Below are positions 9,701 through 18,900 of a stretch of DNA of 39,089 bases, piece after piece. The stretch is from NCBI GenBank assembly GCA_020536535.1, contig JAHLWZ010000394.1, positions 1,025 through 40,113 on the forward strand, in the 5' to 3' direction. The notes under the pieces were generated by a model. It did not search any database. It saw only the letters and a program-made list of their open reading frames with translations, and had not been told where the DNA came from. The stretch comes from Pelomyxa schiedti (lineage: Eukaryota; Evosea; Pelobiontida; Pelomyxidae). Numbering within the stretch: the first letter of the stretch is position 1; each line of letters begins with the position of its first letter. A program made the translations under genes and the position numbers.

Positions 9701-12014
9701 ATCAAGTTTGCTGTGCCGGCTGGTCTCTCGGTATAGGATATTTGTGCTGCAGTTCTTAGTGTATTCCACACGCGAATTTCGTAGATTACAGCATCTGGAA
9801 TGTGCAGTGTGTCGATTTGAGGGTATGTGACAGTGGTTCCCGAAACTACACGGGTTGTTGTTAGTGTCGTTCCGACTCATTTGGCGTACGTCTTTGCTTC
9901 TGCCCAATAGTGAGGAAGGAGGTCGAGAAAGTCAGACTTTTGTAGGAGTTTGATGTTGTTGACCAGACAGAAGTGCTGTTCACAAACATCTCAAGCTTTC
10001 CATTTGTTTTATCATAAGAAACCTAAATACTGTAAGAAATAGTGTCTGCATGATAGCAGTCGTACCCCGAGAACAACAAGCTTGCCAGTTGGTAATACGT
10101 ATCCTGTGGAGATTGGGGTTCCCTTAAGGTTTCTTTTTTGTTTTAGTTACTGTCCCACAGTCATTTCTCCTTACATTCTGACAACATCGGATGCGTCAGT
10201 GTAGATCACAAATTCTCCTGTTGTCTCCCCGAATGCGAATAAGTATTTGACCTGAAATACAGAAGCATTAAGGCTTGCACAAAGAGTGGGAACCAAACCG
10301 CATATGGAAAAGACCAGTAACTAAACATCTCGATGGTAAATGATGAAGTAGGCAAAGTGTACGTTGCGTAAGCCAAAACATAGTCAATAGTCATATCCAA
10401 ATAACAAGTACTCCAAGAAACAAGTGCTAAGATGTGGTTGACAACAGAAAAGAATTGGTTTCTTTAGAAGGATACGAGCTGGAGTCCGTGGATCCGAGGG
10501 CGCATCAGTCACTGTAACAACTAACTTGTCCAAGAAGATATGATGTTCCTTAAGCTCAAGGAAAATCCCAACATCTGAATTTGCAACCAGAAACACTGGG
10601 CACGAGTACTGCAACAATATTAAAACTTCAAGGGCTGGATAAAGAGATACCATATTCCACATGAAACGTCCCCCAGTATTGAGCTGCCATGAGACGGCAT
10701 TATTATTATCAATCTATGAGTACATCAACATAAGAGAGTGAAGAATAATTAAGTGCCTTGAGGTAAATTTCATTTGAATCATTGTCAAATGCCATGGCAC
10801 GCAACCAAAAACTGAATAGTCCTTGCATAGGAACTTGAAAGTGGTAGTTATTTTTCTTGTACTTGATGAGTGAAATCAACACAGAAACTCCTTCATACAA
10901 AAGTGACTGTGGGTGGTGAAGACAGAAAAGGATTGGTCCCAGTCAAAATCGTATCCGCCTTTCCGCCACTTGCTGTAATCTCATCCCGAGTAACAAGTCC
11001 CTGGGACAGTGAGAACACAGAAGTATCTTCAAGTTCGAAAGTGCGAGTGGCAGGGGGCCGACCTACCTGGATGTTAGTAACACTCACAGAAAAGAATGGA
11101 CATACAGCCCCAAGCAGGTAAATTCGATGCTGTCCCACCAACATAGTCGTCAGCAGGAACATAAGACCAGTCATTAGTGATCAAAAACTTATCTAAGTAA
11201 CACAAGTCTGTGCTTTATGAAGTTTCAGTTACATGTTTTTCATGGATTTATTCTTACCCATAGTCAAAGCCAAATGTATAGTAGTCCGACGTGGCAACAT
11301 TGAAGCCAAAACCTTCCTCCTTGTGCCATGTCCATCTAGCAACCCCAACAGGCGAAAATAGGGTGAAGTTGGTAACCGTAAACTGAATACAATGAACATC
11401 CAAGGCTAAGAAGGGAAAAGAAAGCAACCGATGTGCGTTGTCCGTTTTGCAGACGTAACCAGAAAGCGGATGTGCCGTCAGCAAAAGCCCAAGTCCTGAT
11501 CCAAACTGTGTAGTACCCAACTCTATGTGAAGCTAAAAACCCACAAGAAGTAATATTTAGGGTATGCATACGGGAGTGGAGTTGGGGTCCAGTAGTAATT
11601 GGTATTTTGCCCTACAACCTTGCTAATTTCATCAGGATTTACTTGACTCCATCCATTGAAGTTTGGAACAACGAGGACCTGGTTTTTTTTTGTCACTATC
11701 CAGGCACCTATCTATTTAACACCAAACCTGTGATTTCAAGGGGGAAGTAGGTGCTTCTCCAATTGCACCAGCGCAAGACGCTCCATAAATTTGAAGGAGA
11801 ACGTTCTTGGTAGCATTTATATTAGCGAATTCTGCATCCAGCCACATATACACAGGCGTGCATAGCGATACACCTGTTCCGTTTTTCGGTTGTTATTTGT
11901 TGTGGTTTTGATCACTTTTATTTTTTTTTGGTTTTTTTTTGTTGTAGGCGGTGACATACCTAAAAGGCCAAACAAAACAACCAACATCATTCTGAAAGCG
12001 CTTTTTACAGCCAT
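3488..12014 (-). CDS. Giant type I membrane receptor: LamG-LRR-TIG-EGF(~30)-TM
   Basis: A many-exon minus-strand gene. The start at 12014 codes a signal peptide (MAVKSAFRMMLVVLFGLL) ended by a GTATGT donor. Then come a beta-rich ectodomain, a LamG-like jellyroll, leucine-rich repeats, an IPT/TIG-like domain, about thirty EGF-like modules of the CPNNCSxHGxCNxxTGxCxC type, one transmembrane helix and a short basic tail ending PFGNAFAD at a stop at 3490-3488. Continuity between the jellyroll and LRR parts is supported by an intron (GTATGCATAAAG to TCGGTAG, near 9532-9578) whose removal gives PSEWRALLNLYQSMGG, a typical LRR N-terminal cap start. Combinations of TIG, LRR and EGF are typical of dictyostelid adhesion and receptor proteins. 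A role in adhesion, self-recognition or particle binding is inferred. A split into two genes is not excluded, because not all intron edges were verified. Confidence 0.75.
3830..8062 (-). repeat. Array of about thirty EGF-like modules
   Basis: Modules follow the form CPNNCSGHGxCNxxTGxCxCxxGWxGxxC, for example CPNNCTGHGKCNTTTGVCKC near 7880-7820, CARNCSGHGHCDPTTGWC near 7310-7260 and CPQNCNGNGFCNMTTGICSC near 4200-4140. I counted about thirty between 8000 and 3840, some variant or with partly lost cysteines (for example CGNCSxx-type spacing near 5700 and 5200). Many short introns fall inside or between modules and shift the reading frame, so no single long frame covers the array. The module type resembles tenascin/teneurin and dictyostelid EGF repeats. 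Confidence 0.85.
8108..8310 (-). other. IPT/TIG-like (E-set) domain
   Basis: The exon reads FHVEETVYPTVTLEGSGF, then GARCKFGIRVSMTD, then PLTVTDTTVTFTLPPHDPG. The pattern 'xVTLxGxxF' followed by a G-x-x-C-x-F-G turn and a late 'TVTFTLPP' strand is that of IPT/TIG immunoglobulin-like folds, which occur in dictyostelid cell-surface receptors. It bridges the LRR and EGF parts. Confidence 0.55.
8310..9550 (-). other. Leucine-rich repeat region with N-terminal cap
   Basis: The region opens with WRALLNLYQSMGG and then FWKTNANW and WYGIFCD, the cysteine-containing cap seen before plant-type and oomycete/amoeba LRRs. It continues with repeats of the form LAYNNLTGSFPE and DNNISGTIPPDLQYLPNMTHL-like segments spread over several short exons. 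It closes with FSYNDLSCYLPKF and FWCPLDVARSVVGASC, a C-terminal cysteine cap. Exon edges are not all resolved. Confidence 0.65.
9690..10400 (-). other. LamG / concanavalin-like jellyroll domain
   Basis: Exons reading right to left give YTLPTSSFTIEM, then VKYLFAFGETTGEFVIYTDA, then VSYDKTNGKLEMFVNSTSVW, then VIYEIRVWNTLRTAAQISYT. The order 'FTIE..' strand, 'YDKTNGKLEMFVN', 'IYEIRVWNTLRTAAQI' is the usual LamG_3 or pentraxin-like layout, in which the last motif (E-x-R-x-W-N-x-x-x-x-x-x-Q-I) is diagnostic. Such domains bind carbohydrate or protein ligands outside the cell. Confidence 0.65.
10410..12014 (-). other. Signal peptide and N-terminal beta-rich ectodomain of the LamG/LRR/EGF receptor
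   Basis: After the signal-peptide exon (12014-11960) the next exon begins near 11841 and reads EFANINATKNVLLQIYGASC. Further exons hold VVPNFNGWSQVNPDEISK (near 11680), LHIELGTTQFGSGLGLLL (11535-11275), NDWSYVPADDYVGGTASN (near 11160), VGRPPATRTFELEDTSVF (11066-10890) and YHFQVPMQGLFSFWLRAM (10900-10700). The segments are rich in aromatic and beta-forming residues with occasional N-glycosylation sites. No named domain was recognised. Introns are short and frames change between exons. Confidence 0.55.
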
Positions 12015-12412
12015 CCAGAGGCGCCTTTATCAACCAAAATATACACGCGGGATTGTCGTTACTTTGTGTGCTTGTGAGACTCTGTTTGTTTTCCCCCTCT
12101 ACAAACGTACCCACAGTGAGCTCCCTTGCTCAATTGGTTATTTGTTTTGTAGTGCGTATTTTTTGTTTTTTTCGTTTTGGTTCCTCTGTTGGGCAGTGGT
12201 TTGGATCAAGAGCCTTGATCTGATTTTCCGTACTGCCCTCATAAAATTGGTCTTCACGTAATGCCCGAGCTCACGTTTCCACATTTGGACATGGACCCGG
12301 AATTCAAACTGTTGGATTTGTTTTAGTTTAGTGTGTACACAAAGTACACAATGAATGAGATGTGTTGTGGTGTGTCTCCCAGCAGTGTGTTGGCTGTGTG
12401 AGATAGTAGGGC
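12015..12412. other. Intergenic region between the CXC gene (3' end) and the LamG/EGF receptor (5' end)
   Basis: About 400 bases separate two minus-strand genes in the same direction. The side near 12015-12260 is T-rich with runs such as those near 12160-12180. It should carry the receptor's upstream region and, toward 12412, the 3' flank of the CXC gene. No coding frame with recognisable content and no RNA gene was seen. Confidence 0.4.
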
Positions 12413-15067
12413 CTAGGAGGAGGAGGGGGGAGGCCGCGGTGCTGCAGGTGAGGATGATGATGCTGCTGCTGTGGTGGTGGTGGTGGCGGATGCGGATGTG
12501 GGTGCGGTTGTGGATGCGGGTAGCAGGAGCGGGACAGGCTCGGGAGCAGGGGGAGGGGCGGCGGGGGACATTGCCTGGGGAGTGGTTGGTGACGGCGCAT
12601 AGGGGTCAGAGGCCGGGACGGCGGCCAGCGGCACGTTGGTCTGGGTGTTGCCTACCGGCACGCCCTGAGACGCCAGCACCGGGCGTAGGGCCGCGAGAGC
12701 TTCCTTGGGGTCGCTGAACACAGCGGGGTCCTGTGTGTCTATGTTAGCGTGTTGTGTTGCTGAGGTGGATTGGAGACTTACTGGTAGATTGGGCAAGGTG
12801 AGTTGCTTCAGGATAATGCGGGCGACGGCGGTGAGAGGAGAGTTGGCACTAGGCTCGGCGCCGCAACTGCTGCTGCTAGTTGTGGAAGTGGCACCCTGTG
12901 CTTCTGTTGGGGCAGCAGAAGCAGGTTTGGCGGTTTTAGACCTTACACAGGAGGTGGAAAGGAGCTTGGTATTTGAGTAGCAGTTTGGAGTGTAAGTGAC
13001 TTCAAAGTTATCCATGTCTCCAATGAGGATCCTATTGTCTACTACCATTACCTGTGGAAAAAGTGAGGAGAAAAGGTTGTAGGGGTTTGTTTGCCTGTTC
13101 AGCGAATACATCATTGCAAGATATTTTTACAGGACCACTGGACTGCGAACTAGTTGAATAAGTATGTAGAAGGGATTTATGCTAATTTACAAGATGAGAG
13201 TTAAGTTCCAAAGTGCGATCAACCAATCCAGTGGATCCTTTTTAATTTCGGCAACGACTTGAGGTTTGTCCTGCCATAAAGAAAGAGGCACATGAGGAAC
13301 GAACTTCATCACCAGGAAAGCGGCTTCACTTCCATGGAACTGGCAGTCCAAAATAAGTTTGTGTTGAACAAGGGTAGAAGGAGTTACCGTTGAGAGGAAG
13401 AACGTTTTCACGGGCATAAATAAACTGCTTACAGCACTGCGGGACACAATACGGAGTTTGGCGAATTCAGCTTGCAACCTCTCTCTCTTAGTGTCAATTT
13501 TGACAAGCCAGTGAATGCATTCATTTGTTTTACTTTTTCCTTTTTTGGGCTTCGGGTATTCTGATACAATGAGGGAACGTCGGCAATGCTTCGAGGCTAG
13601 AATCTGGGTGAAGTGTGAGGAGAGATTAGAAGTAAAGAATATATACAGTATCAAGAATTTTAGGCTCGATCTGAAGTGTTTCACTGTCAGCAAAACTGAA
13701 TTTAGACCCCGGAGCGCCTAGAGCACCTCTAAGGTACGACATCCACACAGCGTCTTGTGGTAAGTCAAGGGACGAAGGAATAGGGGTGATCTTTTTCAAG
13801 AGTAAGTCAAACTTTTCGGGATAGAAGATTAATACATGTGGAATTTCTGGGAAAATCGGGTGACTCTTGAATGCTGTAAGTTGGGGTGCTATGACGGTAA
13901 CTTTTTCCGCTTCTTCACTGCTGCATCTTGCCGCCGAGGAGTCATTTTCTGCCTCTTGATTTCTACCAACACCACTGCGCCGATGTACACGTTTTTCTTG
14001 AACTTGGATGTGAAACTTGCGGGAAGATTGAGGCAGTGAAACCCAGGAATCGGCTATGCTGACGAAATCCTGTATGAAGTGTGATTGTAATACAATGTGC
14101 ATAAGAACCGTACAATGACTCGCATGTGTTCGGCAGCTGCCTCATTCCCAATAAAGAACATCAATTTATGGGAGTATCTTGACAGTTCCGAATTCCGAGC
14201 TAAAACGAATACTTCATCACATATAGTGAATTCTAGTGCCCCATGTTCGTTAGGAGTTACTTCTAGTGTGGTAGTCGTGGGTGATGAGCCTTCGTCTTTG
14301 GGTTCTTTTAGTTAGAGTATTGGTTAATACCAGGCAGTAAGAGTATGTGAAAAAGGGGAAGGAAGACCTAGTTTCGAGGTTCTGTAGCTGACACACTTGT
14401 CACACAAGCAAGAAGCTTGGTCATGCCCTGTTCTTCTGCAGTGTGGTGCCTCCTTTTTCGCGGACCGAGGTAAATCTTCTCGAGGGGGTTCTGCATCACC
14501 ATCCTCAGTCTTTTGCTTGCTCGTTGTAGCTACTTCACTACGGTTTTCTTCTCCTGAGGCATTTTCGGGTTGCTCCCCCGCGGACTGCTTAAGTGCTGTA
14601 TTCTCGCCTTCTGCGCTGTCAACGTGAATCTGGGTGTCGTCACCGCTTTCGTCAGCTCTGTTTTGGCATTCCTCGCCACAGGCGCACGATTCTCCACAGA
14701 ATTTATTAGCCCGCATGCACTTGCAGTGGAACTTCCCCTCGCAGTGCGTTGTTATGCAACCGCAAGTTATGGTTCGCCCCCTCTTCCTTGTGCTGGGAGT
14801 CGCGCTCGAACCGCGAGAGGTTACGCTTGACTCCCTCCTGCGAGGCGAGCGAGGCGAACGCGGGGGCGATTCCTGCGCGGGTAGCGATTTGTGGTGCACT
14901 TTCTCCTTCTTGGGGCTATCGGCGGGATCCCACTTGCGGTGTTGGGGCGTGTTGTAGCACGGGCTACAACTGCACTTGTCGTCGCAGTGCTTGGACGATC
15001 GCACGCATCGGCAGTGCATGGAAGTAGTACATCCAGATGACGCACATCCACAGTGTGTACCGCTCAT
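12413..15067 (-). CDS. CXC-motif (tesmin/TSO1-like) protein with unrecognised C-terminal region
   Basis: Exons fitted by eye are 15067-14368, 14304-14114, 14069-13647, 13603-13388, 13339-13191, 13137-13110, 13051-12782 and 12730-12413, summing to 2295 nt (764 residues) with all phases matching. Residues 6-39 and about 102-136 each follow the CxCx4C...CxCx6Cx3CxCx2-3C...N pattern of CXC (CRC/tesmin) domains, which bind zinc clusters and DNA in animal and plant cell-cycle regulators. Another cysteine cluster (HCRRTGHDQASCLCDKC) lies near residue 220. The linker is rich in Ser, Pro, Arg and acidic residues. The later exons (motifs EFTICDEVFVLARNSEL, MSYLRGALGAPGSKFSF, VMVVDNRILIGDMDNFEV) match nothing I recognise. 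The C terminus is Pro/Ala/Ser/Thr-rich. A nuclear DNA-binding role is inferred from the CXC pair only. The start is the only ATG before the first motif. Confidence 0.75.
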
Positions 15068-15487
15068 TTTACGTTGTCGCTGTTGTCGCTGTTTTTTTCT
15101 CTCGCCGCGTTCGTGTCGTATCGCCGGTACTGCGACACTGTAGATAAGTCTACAATTTCCCTCTGCTTTTTTTTTATTTTTTTTTGATTTTGATCTTGCC
15201 CTTCTGTGTCGAATTGGTTATTTTTATTATACGTTTATTTGTTGCGTGGTCGAAAGAACTGTCAGGGGGTGTTTGGTGCCGGGGTTTCAATTACAATTCT
15301 TTATATATTGCCAACTCTTCAAGATATTTTCATTAGAGACTACATACACAAAGGATTGGTGGGTTTGTGGTTGTTGATTACTGTGGAGCCTGTTAGTGCC
15401 TCTTGATTGCATGGTTGATTTATGAGGGTGGTGTGAGGTTGTTGATTGGGTTGTGGTGTTGATGGTAGTTGGGGATGGGGTGATGGT
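15068..15487. other. Intergenic region between the CXC gene (5' end) and the Sib-like receptor (3' end)
   Basis: This 420-base stretch is T/G-rich and contains homopolymer T tracts near 15168-15185. It probably includes the CXC gene promoter and the receptor's 3' untranslated region (15340-15487). No coding frame with recognisable content was found. Confidence 0.4.
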
Positions 15488-15902
15488 TTAGTCCTTGTCC
15501 TTTGGATCCTCCCAGGCCTCGTTGTTCTCCCAGTCAGCGGCCTTGTTGGGCTCGTAGAGGACGTTGTCGATGACGGTGCCCTTGGTGTCATCAAGAAGCT
15601 GGTTCGGGATGTACCAGTTGGCACCTTTGGCCCATCTCTGTGTGGTGATCAATGTTTGTTATTGGCGGTTCGGTTGGCGGTTGTGATTGTGTGGTTATAT
15701 ATTATAATATAATAATAATAAGCTGTGGCTGTGTGCTGTTTGTTGGAGAGAGTGCGGGGAATTTATATGTGGGGGAATGTACAGCGTAGCCAAAGAAGGC
15801 AGCTATTGCGGCTCCAACGGCTAGTAAAACGCCTCCTATTATGCTTCCGGTTGCTATCAGCGCGGTTTCAACGGGAGCAGGATCTGTGTATTGATTGATT
15901 TA
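15488..15902 (-). other. Glycine-rich transmembrane segment and NxxY tail
   Basis: The exon ending at 15783 reads PVETALIATGSIIGGVLLAV followed by GAAIAAFFGYA, a glycine-rich membrane helix. A donor GTACAT at 15782 joins an acceptor CACACAG at 15638. The tail exon (15637-15488) reads RWAKGANWYIPNQLLDD, TVIDNVLYEPNKAADWEN and EAWEDPKDKD. The N-V-L-Y motif (15554-15565) sits where integrin and Sib tails carry the NPxY talin site; proline is replaced by valine. Confidence 0.75.
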
Positions 15903-18900
15903 GAGGGAGCGGCAAGTTTGGGATTCAGGAGAGATATATACTGCAAATTGATGCATCCGTTGCGTTTCCCATGCACATCCCGCATGCGTCTGCTGTAGCT
16001 CCGGACCATGTAAGCCCGTCACAGCCGTAGCTTTTGGAATCGTAAGTATCCAGTAGAATCCGGGAATTTGTTAAACATACCAATCGCTCTGCCCGTTACA
16101 CTGCCCACACTCATCATAAATAGCCCCACTGAATGCAACACCGTCGCAACCGGCGCAGCTGGTACCGTTGCCTCCGCATATTCCGCAGGCATCCACGACC
16201 TGAACTGCGTGTGAGAACCAGCTGGAATGATTTTTGCACCTTACCAGTCCGGACCAAGCAACGTTGTCACAGCCGAAGCAATCAGTGGTGCCAATCATTA
16301 GACCACAAGCATCATAGTATATGCATTCGTTGTTTCCACCACAAACTCCGCAATCGTCTACCGTCTGTGGAGGATTCCATTAGATTTGGGTCTGACTCGA
16401 ACTGTGGGGCACTCACTCTGTTGGAAAATGGTACAAAATCACAACCCAGACTAAAGAAAAATTAGTGTTGGCAGATTAAAAGAAAAGGGAGAACCATCCA
16501 CTGTCTCCTCCACAGACACCACACTAAAACATGTTATTTACACTTGACAAAAATAGAGAAGCCACCTTATCGTAGGTCAGGCCAGAGAAAGTTTTGCCAT
16601 CACAACCAATGCAATCGTCCTGACCACCACAGACGCCACAATGGTCGTAGGTCTGAAACGTGTGAAAAATAACATTTCCCATCATTCTGCATACCACAAC
16701 AGACCACGCAATGGAGTCACAACCAAGACAAGAGTTGTCTCCTCCACATTCTCCACACTAACACTGTCGTGAGATTTAAGTTGTCTTGAAGGGGCAATTT
16801 ACATTGTCGTATTGTTTTACGGGTTCATCTATGTAAACTGCGTCATCACAACCCACACAGTCGTTGTAACCTCCACATACGCCACATCGATCTTCATACA
16901 CGTTGTTCTAGCCAGTGTGAGAGGAAGAATTAGTGAAAGAGTGGTGTACTGTGTTCCATGGAGTCCCATCACAAGCAAGGCAAGAAGGCTCTTCAGCACA
17001 TTCGCCACATTCATTGTATGTCAGTGTGCCCCATGGTATCCCGTCGCAGCTCAGGCAACTTGAGTTATCACCGCCACAAACGAAGCAGGCATCAAAAACT
17101 GCGGTGGAGTATGGAATTCCATCACACACACCGAGGCATTTATCGGGAATGGAATCGCAGTCCCCACACTGAAACGCAGTTGGGATAATGGTCAAAGATG
17201 ATGAATACTTCTTACCAAGTCATAAGTCTTACCGCTGAAAGCAACACCTGCAGTGTGTAACTACGTTGGGCAAAGAAAGTAAAGAGGCTTACTGTCACAG
17301 CCGTAGCATTCGTTTGAGCCTCCACAAATACCGCAATCGTCATAATCGAGAACGGACCAGTACTTTCCGTCGCACCCCTTACATTCAGAATATCCACCAC
17401 CTAGAAAGTTATTAGTGCTGTATGCGTGATTACCATGTATCGTACAGATTCCACAGGCATCGTAAGTGAGCCCGCTCCATAATTTACCGTCACACCCAGT
17501 GCAAGTGTGGTTGTCACCGCCGCAGATACCGCAGCCATCCCAATCAAGTCCTGAAAATGGCTAAAATGCTGAGTACTCCTTGAAAACGACATAGGAAATA
17601 CTTACGACATCGTCGCATCCTACACACACTGCAAGGGTAACTTAGTATTGAAGGAATTTGTTTACTGTAAGACTTACAATCGGGAATTGTGCCATTGTTG
17701 CAGATACCACATCGATCGTAGGTGGCCGAACCATAAGGTTCTCCAAGACAATCAAGGCAGGTGTTATTTCCTGAAGAGATTAGAGCCGATTCCCCGTTTC
17801 ATAAAGGAAAGAACCTCCACATTCCCCACATAGATCAGGAGGTGGACCCCACAGAACTCCACACTCTAAAAACGATGTTACTGGGTGAGGTAAGAGAACC
17901 TCAGGGTACCCAAACAGTCCACTGTTTCAGCCCCACAATTTCCACAGATATCATACTGATAACCGTACGGTAAGCCATCACAGCCAATACACACTACGGG
18001 AGCGTTAATAGAATATCTAGAGTTGGAATCATACAGTCTGTGCCATTGCAAATTCCGCATTTGTCAACAATCCACGGAGACCATTGTACACCAAAGCAGT
18101 CAAAACAATCAACAGACTCCGCTATGGTAGTGAGACATTTGGAATGATCTGGGGATGAAGATACCCCCGCAATTGCCACAAACGTCGTACGTCAAGCCTG
18201 AGTCCTTTACACCATCGCAACCGTAGCACTAAAGGAACCCATTTAGATGACAATTAAACTTGACGGGGTAAAAACTTGATTAGGTGGATAAACAAAACAT
18301 TCTCCACAAAGATCAGGATCGTTCCCAGACCAAGGTAATCTGTCGCATTTTCCAAGGCAACCATCATCACCTTTGCTTATGTTACGTGGCATTCTATCCA
18401 AAGAATAGGGGGATACCTCCACACTCCCCGCAAGCATCATAATACTTCTCTGACCACATTACTCCGTCACATCCAACACAAGTGTCGTTGGCTCCCCCGC
18501 AGAGTCCACAAAGATCATACTGCATACTCATATCGAAAGAACCTGGGTGAATATTAAATGCACTGGAAGTATAAACCACTCATTCAGAAGGATACCGTCA
18601 CATCCTCTACAGCTGCTTCCGTCCCCACCGCAAACGTTGCATACATCATATTCTATGTTATGTAACTTACAGAGATAGAGAAAGAGAAAATACATACGAA
18701 GAGGGGGGAATGCTGTCTTGTTATCACATCCCACGCACCAGGCTGGCCCATTACAGACTCCACAGACTACAACCGCAGTTCCCCATGCTTCTAGGAAGCA
18801 GTCGTAGCAATCGTCACTCCCACCGCATACTCCACAGGTGTCGTACTAAAACGTCGTTAGTGTGCTACTAGCAGTTTGAAGTCGAACATTTTTCAAAGGT

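Noticed and set aside
12355-12717. Plus-strand open frame rich in Trp, Arg and Gly
   Set aside because: It is the complement of the Pro/Ala/Ser-rich C terminus of the CXC gene, where simple sequence opens all frames.
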